A stretch of DNA of 6,870 bases from Bacteroidales bacterium (GCA_012518765.1 JAAYRN010000094.1:1-6870), one strand, 5' to 3'; counted from the first letter of the stretch, positions 1-6,245 are shown. Numbers and translations: made by a program. Notes: generated from the sequence alone by a model not told the origin.

Positions 1-692
1 GTTCCGTGAGTTCCATCACGATAAATATTATAATTTTCTTCGTTAGCGGCATCGTGAGTTCCTAAGAAACGATTTGATTGAAAAAAATCACTAAAAAACT
101 CAAGTGTATCTAAACTATTGTAGCCGTTATCCAACATGACTATAAGCATATTATCTCCCTTATAACCCAATTGATGTAAATAATGCCCGTTGTGTACAGC
201 TATTTGCTTAGCCGCTTTTCCGTAATAAGTCAAACCTGTGGTATCGTGAAAGGTTTCCAATTGATTAAAAAAGGAATAATTTCTATCCGTAAATTGAATA
301 TCTAAATTATTGTAATCAATTTCATGTAGTTGGGTTATTTTATCTATAAATGCAATGTATTTTAATGTTTCTAATAGTAATTGATTGTTACACGTAACTA
401 CCACATAATTCATCCATTTAGATTGGGTTATAATCTTTATAGCCGAAAAAGCTTTTAAAAAATCAATATAATTCTCGTTAATGGGCAAATCTTCTTCGGT
501 AATGGGAATATTTAGCCTTATTCTCTTTTCTATGGCTTTGGGCGATAAAAAAGTTTCGGGTTTACTCACAGCATGCGATGAGTTATTTTTGTCGGTAAAA
601 GTTACAACATACATGTTTTGAGGTTGAGAAAACCCGTAAGCAAATGAAAACAAAAACATCAAGATTAGATATTGCTTCAGTCGCATTTTCAT
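1..692 (-). CDS. Secreted subtilisin-like serine peptidase (S8), N-terminal part, 3' end outside window
   Basis: The visible 230 residues begin with a signal peptide: basic MKMRLKQ, a hydrophobic stretch at about 8-20, then FSQ, a common Bacteroidota cleavage context. A prodomain-like region with SPKAIEKRIR (about 50-59) follows, and then the start of the catalytic domain. YYGKAAKQIAVHNGHYLHQL (156-175) and GDNMLIVMLDNGY (179-191) match the entry of Bacteroidota S8 peptidases. Asp188 would be the catalytic Asp and His229, in DGTHGT, the catalytic His. The catalytic Ser lies beyond the left edge, so activity cannot be judged. The residue after Asp188 is Asn, where S8 enzymes usually have Ser, Thr or Ala. 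ATG at 692 is chosen because no start lies upstream in frame; Met3 at 686 is an alternative. The product should be exported, and many relatives are type IX secretion cargo, but the C-terminal sorting domain is not visible. The gene lies 61 bp downstream of gap, behind a terminator. Confidence 0.85.
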   Translation of the reverse strand, partial: MKMRLKQYLILMFLFSFAYGFSQPQNMYVVTFTDKNNSSHAVSKPETFLSPKAIEKRIRLNIPITEEDLPINENYIDFLKAFSAIKIITQSKWMNYVVVTCNNQLLLETLKYIAFIDKITQLHEIDYNNLDIQFTDRNYSFFNQLETFHDTTGLTYYGKAAKQIAVHNGHYLHQLGYKGDNMLIVMLDNGYNSLDTLEFFSDFFQSNRFLGTHDAANEENYNIYRDGTHG

Positions 693-708
693 TATTTTAA
701 TGATAAAA

Positions 709-735
709 AAAAGCTATGTTCCAAACATAGCTTTT
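709..735 (-). terminator. Intrinsic terminator of gap
   Basis: A perfect 12-bp inverted repeat (709-720 with 724-735) with a three-base loop lies 19 bp beyond the gap stop codon. On the minus strand the hairpin runs into eight consecutive T (712-705), the classic intrinsic terminator layout. It should separate gap from the S8 peptidase gene, although read-through is possible. Confidence 0.9.
722..729 (-). promoter_or_regulatory. Candidate -7 box (TATGTTTG) for the S8 peptidase gene
   Basis: On the minus strand this octamer fits the Bacteroidota -7 consensus TAnnTTTG and would start transcription at about 714-718, giving a leader of roughly 25 bases before the ATG at 692. It lies inside the loop and stem of the gap terminator. 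No TTG-type -33 element is visible at normal spacing, so this could be chance. Confidence 0.35.
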
Positions 736-753
736 AAAAATTGTTTTGTTTTT

Positions 754-1758
754 TTATTTTATTTTACTTGTGTGTTCAATCATATCTACGATTTTACAAG
801 AATATCCCCACTCGTTATCGTACCAAGAGACTAATTTTACAAAATGTTCATTTAGCATAATTCCTGCCTCGGCATCAAATATGGATGTATGGGAGTCACC
901 AATAAAATCGGATGATACTACATTGTCTTCTGTGTAGTAAAGTATTCCTTTTAAGTCATTTAGCGATGCTTCCTTGATTTTAGCTTTTATTTCATCATAA
1001 GTAGTAGCTTTCTCTAAACGACAAGTTAAATCTACCACAGAAACATTTACAGTAGGTATACGAAACGACATTCCTGTTAATCTACCTTTTAGTTCGGGTA
1101 TTACTCTGGTTACCGCTCTGGCTGCACCTGTTGATGAAGGTATGATGTTGTTTAAGGATGAGCGTCCGCCTCTCCAATCTTTAAGTGAGGGACCGTCAAC
1201 TGTTTTTTGTGTAGCAGTAACGGCGTGTACGGTGGTCATAAGTCCTTCTATTAATCCAAAATTTTCATGGATAACTTTCACCAATGGAGCTAAACAATTA
1301 GTTGTGCATGAGGCATTTGAAAAAACAGCTTCTCCTTTATAGTCTTGATGATTTACACCCATCACAAACATAGGTGTATCGTCTTTGGAAGGGGCTGACA
1401 TTAATACTCTTTTAGCTCCTGCTTGAATATGTGCTTGAGCCTTTTCCATAGTTAAAAACAAGCCTGTTGATTCTACAACATATTCCGTTCCTACTTCGTC
1501 CCATTTCAAATTAGCTGGGTCTCTTTCAGCTGTAACACGAATGGGCTTACCATTTACTATGATTTGGTTTTCTCCAACTTCTATAGTTCCTTTAAATTTA
1601 CCGTGTACGGAATCATATTTTAGCATATATGCCATGTAATCAGGGGGCAAAAGGTCATTTATTGCAACTACTTCTATATTTTCATTTTCCATTGCCGCTC
1701 TGAAAACCAAACGACCTATTCTACCAAAACCATTAATTCCAACCTTTATTTTATTCAT
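754..1758 (-). CDS. gap: Glyceraldehyde-3-phosphate dehydrogenase, phosphorylating, type I
   Basis: This cytosolic homotetrameric enzyme interconverts glyceraldehyde-3-phosphate and 1,3-bisphosphoglycerate in glycolysis and gluconeogenesis. The 334-residue length is normal. The Rossmann NAD loop is INGFGRIGR (8-16). AINDLL (32-37) has Asp35 at the position that favours NAD over NADP. SNASCTTNCLAP (147-158) carries the catalytic Cys151, and TTVHAVTATQ (175-184) the catalytic His178. KDWRGGR (193-199) and SWYDNEWGYS (311-320) are the usual conserved segments. The run TVDGPS before KDWRGGR resembles E. coli GapA rather than the Bacillus GapA type. All key residues are present. The gene has its own candidate -7 box and terminator, so it is probably monocistronic; no other glycolytic gene is visible nearby. 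No Shine-Dalgarno sequence is evident, as is usual in Bacteroidota. Confidence 0.98.
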   Translation of the reverse strand: MNKIKVGINGFGRIGRLVFRAAMENENIEVVAINDLLPPDYMAYMLKYDSVHGKFKGTIEVGENQIIVNGKPIRVTAERDPANLKWDEVGTEYVVESTGLFLTMEKAQAHIQAGAKRVLMSAPSKDDTPMFVMGVNHQDYKGEAVFSNASCTTNCLAPLVKVIHENFGLIEGLMTTVHAVTATQKTVDGPSLKDWRGGRSSLNNIIPSSTGAARAVTRVIPELKGRLTGMSFRIPTVNVSVVDLTCRLEKATTYDEIKAKIKEASLNDLKGILYYTEDNVVSSDFIGDSHTSIFDAEAGIMLNEHFVKLVSWYDNEWGYSCKIVDMIEHTSKIK

Positions 1759-1816
1759 ATCTAATAACTTTATTATATGTTACTCTTTGATTTTTTATAT
1801 ATCAAATATTTTTTTG

Positions 1817-1824
1817 CAAAAGTA
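1817..1824 (-). promoter_or_regulatory. Candidate gap promoter, -7 box TACTTTTG
   Basis: On the minus strand the sequence reads TACTTTTGCA, an excellent match to the Bacteroidota -7 consensus TAnnTTTG with the frequent trailing CA. It lies 58 bp upstream of the gap start, implying a leader of about 50 bases. At -33 there is only a weak TTTA about 19 bases upstream. A strong core promoter fits a highly expressed glycolytic gene. Confidence 0.7.
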
Positions 1825-1873
1825 CAACAAATAGCAATGAAAGTAAAGTGTTTTTAGAAAATAATTTACAAAA

Positions 1874-1901
1874 AAAAGAGAAACTTTTCAGTTTCTCTTT
1901 T
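1874..1901 (-). terminator. Intrinsic terminator of the acyl-CoA ligase gene
   Basis: A perfect 11-bp inverted repeat (1874-1884 with 1891-1901) with a six-base loop lies 32 bp past the ligase stop codon. On the minus strand the stem ends in a run of eight T. It separates the ligase transcript from the gap promoter located downstream. Confidence 0.9.
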
Positions 1902-1933
1902 AACAAATTTAATAGTTTAAATATCGTAATTGC

Positions 1934-3700
1934 TTAAGCAAAAAGTTGTTCTATAACTTCTTTATATTTTTCATTTACTAATCTACGTTTTACCTTCAAG
2001 GTAGGGGTTAAAATATCTGTCAGTTGAGACCATTCATCGGAGATTAGCTCAAATTTTTTAACTTTTTCTGTCTCACCAAAAAAGGTATTGTATTTTTCTA
2101 TTTCTTTTACATATCTTTGTCTCACTATGGGATTTTTAAGCACTTCTTCAGGAGTAGTATACTCAACATCATGTCGTTCGCACCATCCTTTTAAAAATAT
2201 AAAATCAGGCGATATTAAGGCTGCTGCAAATTTTTGATTTTCACCCACTACCACTATGTGTTCTATAAATGGAGATTCGGTGAATTTTTCTTCTATTACT
2301 TCAGGATTAATATATTTCCCAAACGAGGTTTTAAAAAGTGATTTCAATCGACCGGTCAATACCAATTGTCCTTTGTCTGTAAATCGTCCCAAGTCTCCCG
2401 TATGTAACCAACCGTCCTTATCAATAACCTCATTGGTTAAGGCTTCATCCTTATAATATCCTAACATTACATTGTGTCCGCGACAAATAACTTCTCCATT
2501 ATCAGCTATTTCTACTTCTACTCCTTTGAGTGGAAATCCAACTGTTCCTGCTTCACGTCCATATTTTTCTCTACTACTTACGGCAATCACAGGAGAGGTT
2601 TCTGTTAAGCCATAACCTTCAAACACAGGCATTCCAATTGCAGAGAAAAAAGATGCCAATCGAGGCTGTATACTTGCAGCTCCCGAAACTACAATATCGA
2701 AATTACCGCCTATATTTTGACGTATTTTACTGTATACGAGTTTGTCTGCTACTTTATGCTTTAAGTTAAAAATAAACGTACGTTCAAAATCTTGCAATTT
2801 GTATCGCGTAGCTAAACTCATTGCCCAGTAAAAAATAGCTTTTTTGACTCCTTTTTGGTTTTCACCAGAAATGTAAATTTTATCGTATATTTTTTCCAAC
2901 ATACGTGGCACAGTAGTCATCATGGTGGGTTTTATTTCCTTGATATTTTCGGCTATTGTTCCAATACTTTGAGCATAATATACCGACATTCCTAAATACT
3001 GATACAAAAACACCATCATACGTTCATACGCATGGCAAAGTGGTAGAAAACTCAAAGCTATGTTAGACCATTTTGCCGGCGTATCACGTAGATTTAAAAT
3101 CTGTTGGATAATGTTATTGTGAGACAACATAACCCCCTTAGGAGTTCCTGTTGTCCCCGAGGTATACATTATGGTAGAACAATCATCAGACTTCACATTT
3201 CCTTTTCGGAAAGTCAACTCTTCAGGGTTTGGATTTTGTTCTCCTAATTCTATCATTTGTTCTAAATATGGGAATCGTTCTCTATTAATAAAAGTATATA
3301 CCATACTTAATTGAGGCGTTTTGGGTAAAATGTTATTTATTTTTGTCATCACATCGTGTCCTTCAACAATGGCTAATTTGGCTTCACAATGGTTCAAAAT
3401 ATGTAAATAATCATCTTCGCTTATGGTAGGATAAACAGGTACCGTAATGGCACCAACCTGCATAATAGCCATATCTAACATATTCCACTCTGGACGATTC
3501 GAGCTGATTATAGCTACTTTATCTCCGGGTTGTATGTCTAATTTTATCAGTGCAAAACTAATATTATTAACTATTCGCACATAATCATGGATACTGTATT
3601 TTTTCCATTCATTGTCGATTTTTCCTGCCAAAGCAACATCTTGATTTGGTTTGGTTTCTAAGTAATAATCAAGAATATCAAATAATCTCCTAACGTTCAT
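1934..3700 (-). CDS. Long-chain fatty acid--CoA ligase (AMP-forming, FadD-like)
   Basis: This enzyme activates fatty acids with ATP to an acyl-AMP and then forms acyl-CoA, feeding beta-oxidation or lipid synthesis; it is probably cytosolic or associated with the inner membrane. The 588 residues are typical of bacterial long-chain ligases. The ATP-binding A3 motif is MYTSGTTGTPKG (178-189). GYGLTETSP (362-370) is the A5 motif, and HTGD (433-436) holds the adenylate-ribose Asp436. The hinge region is LTGRLKSLFKTSFGKYINP (448-466), and TPTLKVKRR (565-573) carries the A10 catalytic lysine. The hinge reads KTSFGK where many homologues have KTSGGK, a variant I believe is common in Bacteroidota. All catalytic motifs are intact. 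The TPTLKVKRR ending and the length favour a long-chain ligase over acetyl-CoA synthetase, but chain-length preference is inferred. The gene is divergent from the lytTR gene and has its own terminator. The start MNVRRLF is the usual N-terminus for the group. Confidence 0.95.
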   Translation of the reverse strand: MNVRRLFDILDYYLETKPNQDVALAGKIDNEWKKYSIHDYVRIVNNISFALIKLDIQPGDKVAIISSNRPEWNMLDMAIMQVGAITVPVYPTISEDDYLHILNHCEAKLAIVEGHDVMTKINNILPKTPQLSMVYTFINRERFPYLEQMIELGEQNPNPEELTFRKGNVKSDDCSTIMYTSGTTGTPKGVMLSHNNIIQQILNLRDTPAKWSNIALSFLPLCHAYERMMVFLYQYLGMSVYYAQSIGTIAENIKEIKPTMMTTVPRMLEKIYDKIYISGENQKGVKKAIFYWAMSLATRYKLQDFERTFIFNLKHKVADKLVYSKIRQNIGGNFDIVVSGAASIQPRLASFFSAIGMPVFEGYGLTETSPVIAVSSREKYGREAGTVGFPLKGVEVEIADNGEVICRGHNVMLGYYKDEALTNEVIDKDGWLHTGDLGRFTDKGQLVLTGRLKSLFKTSFGKYINPEVIEEKFTESPFIEHIVVVGENQKFAAALISPDFIFLKGWCERHDVEYTTPEEVLKNPIVRQRYVKEIEKYNTFFGETEKVKKFELISDEWSQLTDILTPTLKVKRRLVNEKYKEVIEQLFA

Positions 3701-3787
3701 TTTTGTTTCTGTTAATTTTATAATTTTAAAATGATCAATATTAATTTAAGTGGTAGGTATTAAATAGTTTTGCTTTAATTTTGGATA

Positions 3788-3795
3788 CAAAAATA
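3788..3795 (-). promoter_or_regulatory. Candidate acyl-CoA ligase promoter, -7 box TATTTTTG
   Basis: On the minus strand the octamer fits TAnnTTTG and lies 87 bp upstream of the ligase start codon, implying a leader of about 75-80 bases. No TTG is seen at the -33 position; that space is occupied by the palindrome at 3805-3814. Confidence 0.5.
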
Positions 3796-3804
3796 TTTTA
3801 TTAG

Positions 3805-3826
3805 AATGTACATTTCATTAAAATGT
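3805..3826. promoter_or_regulatory. Palindrome and overlapping inverted repeat, possible operator
   Basis: AATGTACATT (3805-3814) is a perfect 10-bp palindrome. It overlaps a second inverted repeat, ACATTT (3810-3815) with AAATGT (3821-3826), separated by five bases. The pair lies directly upstream of the ligase -7 box, where a repressor would block RNA polymerase. Fatty acid activation genes are often controlled by TetR- or GntR-type repressors, but no regulator is identified here, and AT-rich DNA yields such palindromes by chance. Confidence 0.3.
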
Positions 3827-3872
3827 GGCTACGAGACTGTTTGATACGGTAAAAGTTGAAATGTGGGGTGAT

Positions 3873-3903
3873 TTTTGCGTATTAGGGGTAGAAAAACGCA
3901 AAA
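3873..3903. repeat. 8-bp inverted repeat in the GC-richer intergenic patch
   Basis: TTTTGCGT (3873-3880) and ACGCAAAA (3896-3903) are perfect inverted arms around a 15-base loop that contains a GGGG run. The arms hold a GCG core, notable in DNA this AT-rich. There is no T-run long enough for a clear intrinsic terminator on either strand. The repeat could be a protein-binding site or an RNA hairpin; its role is unknown. Confidence 0.5.
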
Positions 3904-4046
3904 CAAATCTCTTATTTCGCTCAAGAAAATTAAAATTAATACTCGTTAAGAAAAGGTGTATAACCGAAAAACATCATATAAAATAATAGTATACAATGTA
4001 TTAAATCTGTTTTTCTTTATTTTCAATTATATAGCAAAAAAAAATG

Positions 4047-4054
4047 TAATTTTG
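4047..4054 (+). promoter_or_regulatory. Candidate LytTR gene promoter, -7 box TAATTTTG
   Basis: TAATTTTGC matches the Bacteroidota -7 consensus TAnnTTTG and ends 23 bp before the start codon. Transcription would begin at about 4060, leaving a leader of only about 17 bases. No clear -33 TTG is present. Confidence 0.55.
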
Positions 4055-4063
4055 CGGAAATTT

Positions 4064-4070
4064 AAAAGGA
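4064..4070 (+). promoter_or_regulatory. Shine-Dalgarno-like site for the LytTR gene
   Basis: AAAAGGA ends seven bases before the ATG at 4078, a normal ribosome-binding spacing. The other starts in this window lack such a purine motif, as is typical of Bacteroidota. It supports the ATG at 4078 as the true start. Confidence 0.45.
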
Positions 4071-4077
4071 TGTAAGC

Positions 4078-4941
4078 ATGAGAAAGATTTTACCTTCGTA
4101 CTTTTTTGACAAAAAAAATATCATACAGCTATTACTTTTTGTAACCTTTTTTGTATTACTATTTATTGTTATTTTCAAGCCTTTTAATTCAAATACTTGG
4201 ATTAAAGGAATGAGTAAAGACAAGTTTGTAATCTACTCTATACTTATGGTAACCATAGGATTAGGAGTGCTTACAGTAAGTCGTATAGTTATGTTTTTGT
4301 TACGCAATAAAATAAAAGTTTTTTATTGGAATTATTTAATATGGTTATTTGGCGAGATTATTTTTATCTCATTATTTTGTACGCTATTTGCGTGGTTAAT
4401 ACACCCCCGACAAGTTGATTTTTTTGCTATTTTTCCCTATACTTTTGCTTATTCAAGTTCCATATTGCTACTACCTTATATCATATCTTGGTTATACTTT
4501 GAACTAAAAGACAAAAAAAGAGCTTTGGAAAGCGAAAAATCACTGCGTCTACAAAATGGAGATAAAACTTCTGCTCCCAATACCGATTTAATCAATTTTA
4601 CCGATGAAAAAGGAGTATTAAAACTATCTGTCAGTATTGATAATCTTTTTTATATAGCAGCAGCAGATAATTATGTAAACGTATGCTATATTAATAAGGA
4701 AAAAGTAGGTAGTTTTATTTTGCGTAACTCTTTGAAAAACATAGAAGAAACTTATACAAATGCGAATTTAGTAAGATGTCATCGCTCTTACATTGTAAAT
4801 CGAACAAAAGTAAAAGTAATGAGACGTGACAAAGATGGACTTTATATTGAACTCGATTCTAAATCTATTCCCGATATTCCCATATCAAAAACCTATGCTA
4901 AACAGGTAATAGATTTATTTACAGAATCTTCTATTGAATAA
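4078..4941 (+). CDS. Membrane-bound LytTR-domain transcriptional regulator
   Basis: The 287-residue protein has four predicted membrane helices (about 15-33, 51-75, 84-108 and 119-140). A charged linker follows (about 141-168, FELKDKKRALESEKSLRLQ), then a C-terminal LytTR DNA-binding domain (about 170-284). LytTR hallmarks are FYIAAADNYVNV (191-202), FILRNSLKNIEE (213-224), VRCHRSYIVN (232-241) and IPISKTYAKQV (267-277). No receiver or kinase domain is present. I infer a one-component regulator in the inner membrane that binds DNA on the cytoplasmic side, with signal sensing by the membrane region; the signal is unknown. The four-helix module resembles the membrane half of LytS/YehU-like kinases, with LytTR replacing the kinase. 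Targets are unknown; the neighbouring porin and ligase genes are candidates by proximity only. The gene is AT-rich like its surroundings. It ends 2 bp from the convergent porin gene. Confidence 0.9.
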   Translation: MRKILPSYFFDKKNIIQLLLFVTFFVLLFIVIFKPFNSNTWIKGMSKDKFVIYSILMVTIGLGVLTVSRIVMFLLRNKIKVFYWNYLIWLFGEIIFISLFCTLFAWLIHPRQVDFFAIFPYTFAYSSSILLLPYIISWLYFELKDKKRALESEKSLRLQNGDKTSAPNTDLINFTDEKGVLKLSVSIDNLFYIAAADNYVNVCYINKEKVGSFILRNSLKNIEETYTNANLVRCHRSYIVNRTKVKVMRRDKDGLYIELDSKSIPDIPISKTYAKQVIDLFTESSIE

Positions 4942-4943
4942 CA

Positions 4944-5999
4944 TCAAATGGCTATTACCATTTCTAAGATAAACATATCTTGACGACTTGAAATTACCTG
5001 TTTGAAATATTTCTCATAATTTAAGCGTATCTCTGCTTTAAAAAACGATTTATCTACACCCAAATTCACCCCCATAGTTAATCCAGCTAATTGTATAGGT
5101 TCTTGAAAAATTTGACTTCCAAGCATTTCCCATCTTGCTGTAGGTGCTATGTAATGTAAAAATCCTACATTTTTCAAAGGAAATTTATAGTAAGTTTCAA
5201 CTAATATTCCCTCATTTTTTTTAACAAAAGCACTGTCTATAAATTCAATCTGACGATGAAAATATTCGGCTTCTATGAGAAGATTTTCATTTTCATAAGC
5301 ACATTCTACACTCCAAGTATTCAAAGGATTTGCATTTATATTATGCCCCCCATAATATTGAGCTACCAAACGTAAACCTTCGTAGGGATGTAGGCGAACT
5401 CGGGCGCTGTAATTCGGCGTTTTAAAAGGAGTGTTTTTGTAACCCATTCCATTGAATACCCCTACTGCCACATCAAAAGGGAGTATGTTGTTTGCGTAAG
5501 CATAATTGGCAACCAAACCAACATCAACTATTCCACCCGTCATTTCATCTACAAGCATAGATCGTCTGGCAAAAAATATTTGCATGGGAGTGCGTAAATA
5601 TTCTGTCGAAAAAAGAGGTTTTTGGTAGCCCAATCGAAGAAACATTTTGTGTTTTTCTTTCTGAATAGGCTTTAAATCAGCAAAAGCACTTAAAACCTTA
5701 AAACTTCCCTCGTCTGATAAATCCATCCCCATCAAATAATTGACCACAGGACTTAAATCTCCTTTTAGTCCCAAACGAGCATTACGAACCACAAATCGGC
5801 TCTCCCCTTCTTCGGTATTCCATTCAAAATCTGCTTTTATAATTCCATAAACTTGTGGTAAAAAAGTCTTATTTACCGTTTTCTTTTCATTTTCCGACTG
5901 TGTAGTATCAGTTTCTTTAGGTTCTGTGTGCGTTTGAAGCGCTGCTTGTGTGTATAAAAAGTTGATTATAAAAACGATACTAAAAAAATATTTTTTCAT
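4944..5999 (-). CDS. Outer-membrane porin of the OprP/OprO (phosphate-selective porin) family
   Basis: This 351-residue protein has a signal peptide (MKKYFFSIVFIINFLYTQA, 1-19, probable cleavage before or near ALQT). A short polar segment (21-44) follows, then a beta-barrel. The family signature is clear: YGIIKADFEW (51-60), SRFVVRNARLGLKGDLSPVV (67-86), MDLSDEGSFKVLSAFADLKP (92-111) and LGYQKPLFSTEYLRTP (123-138). Barrel-like alternating strands continue to the end (FILEMVIAI). The role is diffusion of small solutes across the outer membrane; phosphate selectivity is a family name only and is not shown here. The open frame extends upstream to 6053, but Met at 5999 is chosen because it begins a proper signal peptide and the candidate -7 box (6033-6040) lies inside the longer frame. 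The last residue is Ile rather than the Phe or Trp usual for barrel ends. The gene is convergent with lytTR and divergent from ctlX. Confidence 0.85.
   Translation of the reverse strand: MKKYFFSIVFIINFLYTQAALQTHTEPKETDTTQSENEKKTVNKTFLPQVYGIIKADFEWNTEEGESRFVVRNARLGLKGDLSPVVNYLMGMDLSDEGSFKVLSAFADLKPIQKEKHKMFLRLGYQKPLFSTEYLRTPMQIFFARRSMLVDEMTGGIVDVGLVANYAYANNILPFDVAVGVFNGMGYKNTPFKTPNYSARVRLHPYEGLRLVAQYYGGHNINANPLNTWSVECAYENENLLIEAEYFHRQIEFIDSAFVKKNEGILVETYYKFPLKNVGFLHYIAPTARWEMLGSQIFQEPIQLAGLTMGVNLGVDKSFFKAEIRLNYEKYFKQVISSRQDMFILEMVIAI
4946..4981 (+). other. Two small hairpins at the lytTR/porin junction
   Basis: AAATGG/CCATTT (4946-4951 with 4958-4963) and AAGATA/TATCTT (4966-4971 with 4976-4981) are two 6-bp inverted repeats just after the lytTR stop, inside the last codons of the porin. 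They are the only candidates for a lytTR terminator here. Stems are short and AT-rich, and the T-run after the first is only three bases, so termination would be weak. Confidence 0.3.
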
Positions 6000-6032
6000 T
6001 TCTAATAAAATTATTTTTTGATTAAGAAGCTG

Positions 6033-6040
6033 CAAAAATA
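6033..6040 (-). promoter_or_regulatory. Candidate porin promoter, -7 box TATTTTTG
   Basis: The minus strand reads TATTTTTGCA, a strong match to the Bacteroidota -7 consensus and the same octamer as upstream of the acyl-CoA ligase. It lies 33 bp before the ATG at 5999, implying a leader of about 25 bases, and argues against the upstream start at 6053. Confidence 0.6.
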
Positions 6041-6176
6041 TAAAAATAAGCATAGATAAATATAAAAAATAATAGTGAATTTAATTCTTTTCTGTTTTTA
6101 CATTAAAAATGAATAATATGCAGCCATATTTATGTTATTTATTGTTTATTAAATGGATGTTTATAGTGTTTTTTTA

Positions 6177-6184
6177 TATCTTTG
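6177..6184 (+). promoter_or_regulatory. Candidate ctlX promoter, -7 box TATCTTTG
   Basis: TATCTTTG fits TAnnTTTG and lies 61 bp upstream of the ctlX start, giving a leader of about 50-55 bases. No TTG is visible at normal -33 spacing. With the porin box it makes the 6000-6245 gap a divergent promoter region. Confidence 0.55.
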
Positions 6185-6245
6185 TCTTTTGTAAAAACTC
6201 AATACTATTTTAAAGTAGAAACAACATATATTAAAACTCAAAAAT

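Larger units (their letters stand above)
3701..4077. other. Divergent intergenic region between acyl-CoA ligase and LytTR gene
   Basis: This 377-bp region separates two divergent genes. It holds outward -7 boxes at 3788-3795 (minus) and 4047-4054 (plus), a palindrome at 3805-3814, and a patch at about 3824-3923 that is near 39% GC by hand count, against about 17-20% in 100-base blocks on either side. The patch contains an 8-bp inverted repeat. No convincing gene is present. A 41-codon frame at 3861-3986 exists, but its product is very basic and unrecognised. The patch could be a small RNA, a regulatory region or the scar of a lost element. Confidence 0.6.

Noticed and set aside
746..937. 63-codon plus-strand frame
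   Set aside because: It lies antisense to the 3' end of gap, which is unambiguous, and its product has no recognisable domain.
1142..1342. 66-codon plus-strand frame
   Set aside because: Antisense to the catalytic core of gap; a coding shadow.
2328..2360. Possible active-site defect in the ligase hinge (KTSFGK instead of KTSGGK)
   Set aside because: The flanking hinge, the A3, A5, A7 motifs and the A10 lysine region are intact, and the variant appears to be a family difference rather than damage.
2256..2769. Two plus-strand frames of 66 and 79 codons (2256-2456 and 2530-2769)
   Set aside because: Both lie antisense within the acyl-CoA ligase, whose motifs run through this region without a break.
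3861..3986. 41-codon plus-strand frame (MWGDFCVLGVEKRK...), with the frame open from 3822
   Set aside because: The product is strongly basic and unrecognised, no -7 box or ribosome site precedes it, and its second half is ordinary AT-rich intergenic DNA. Kept only as part of the unexplained patch.
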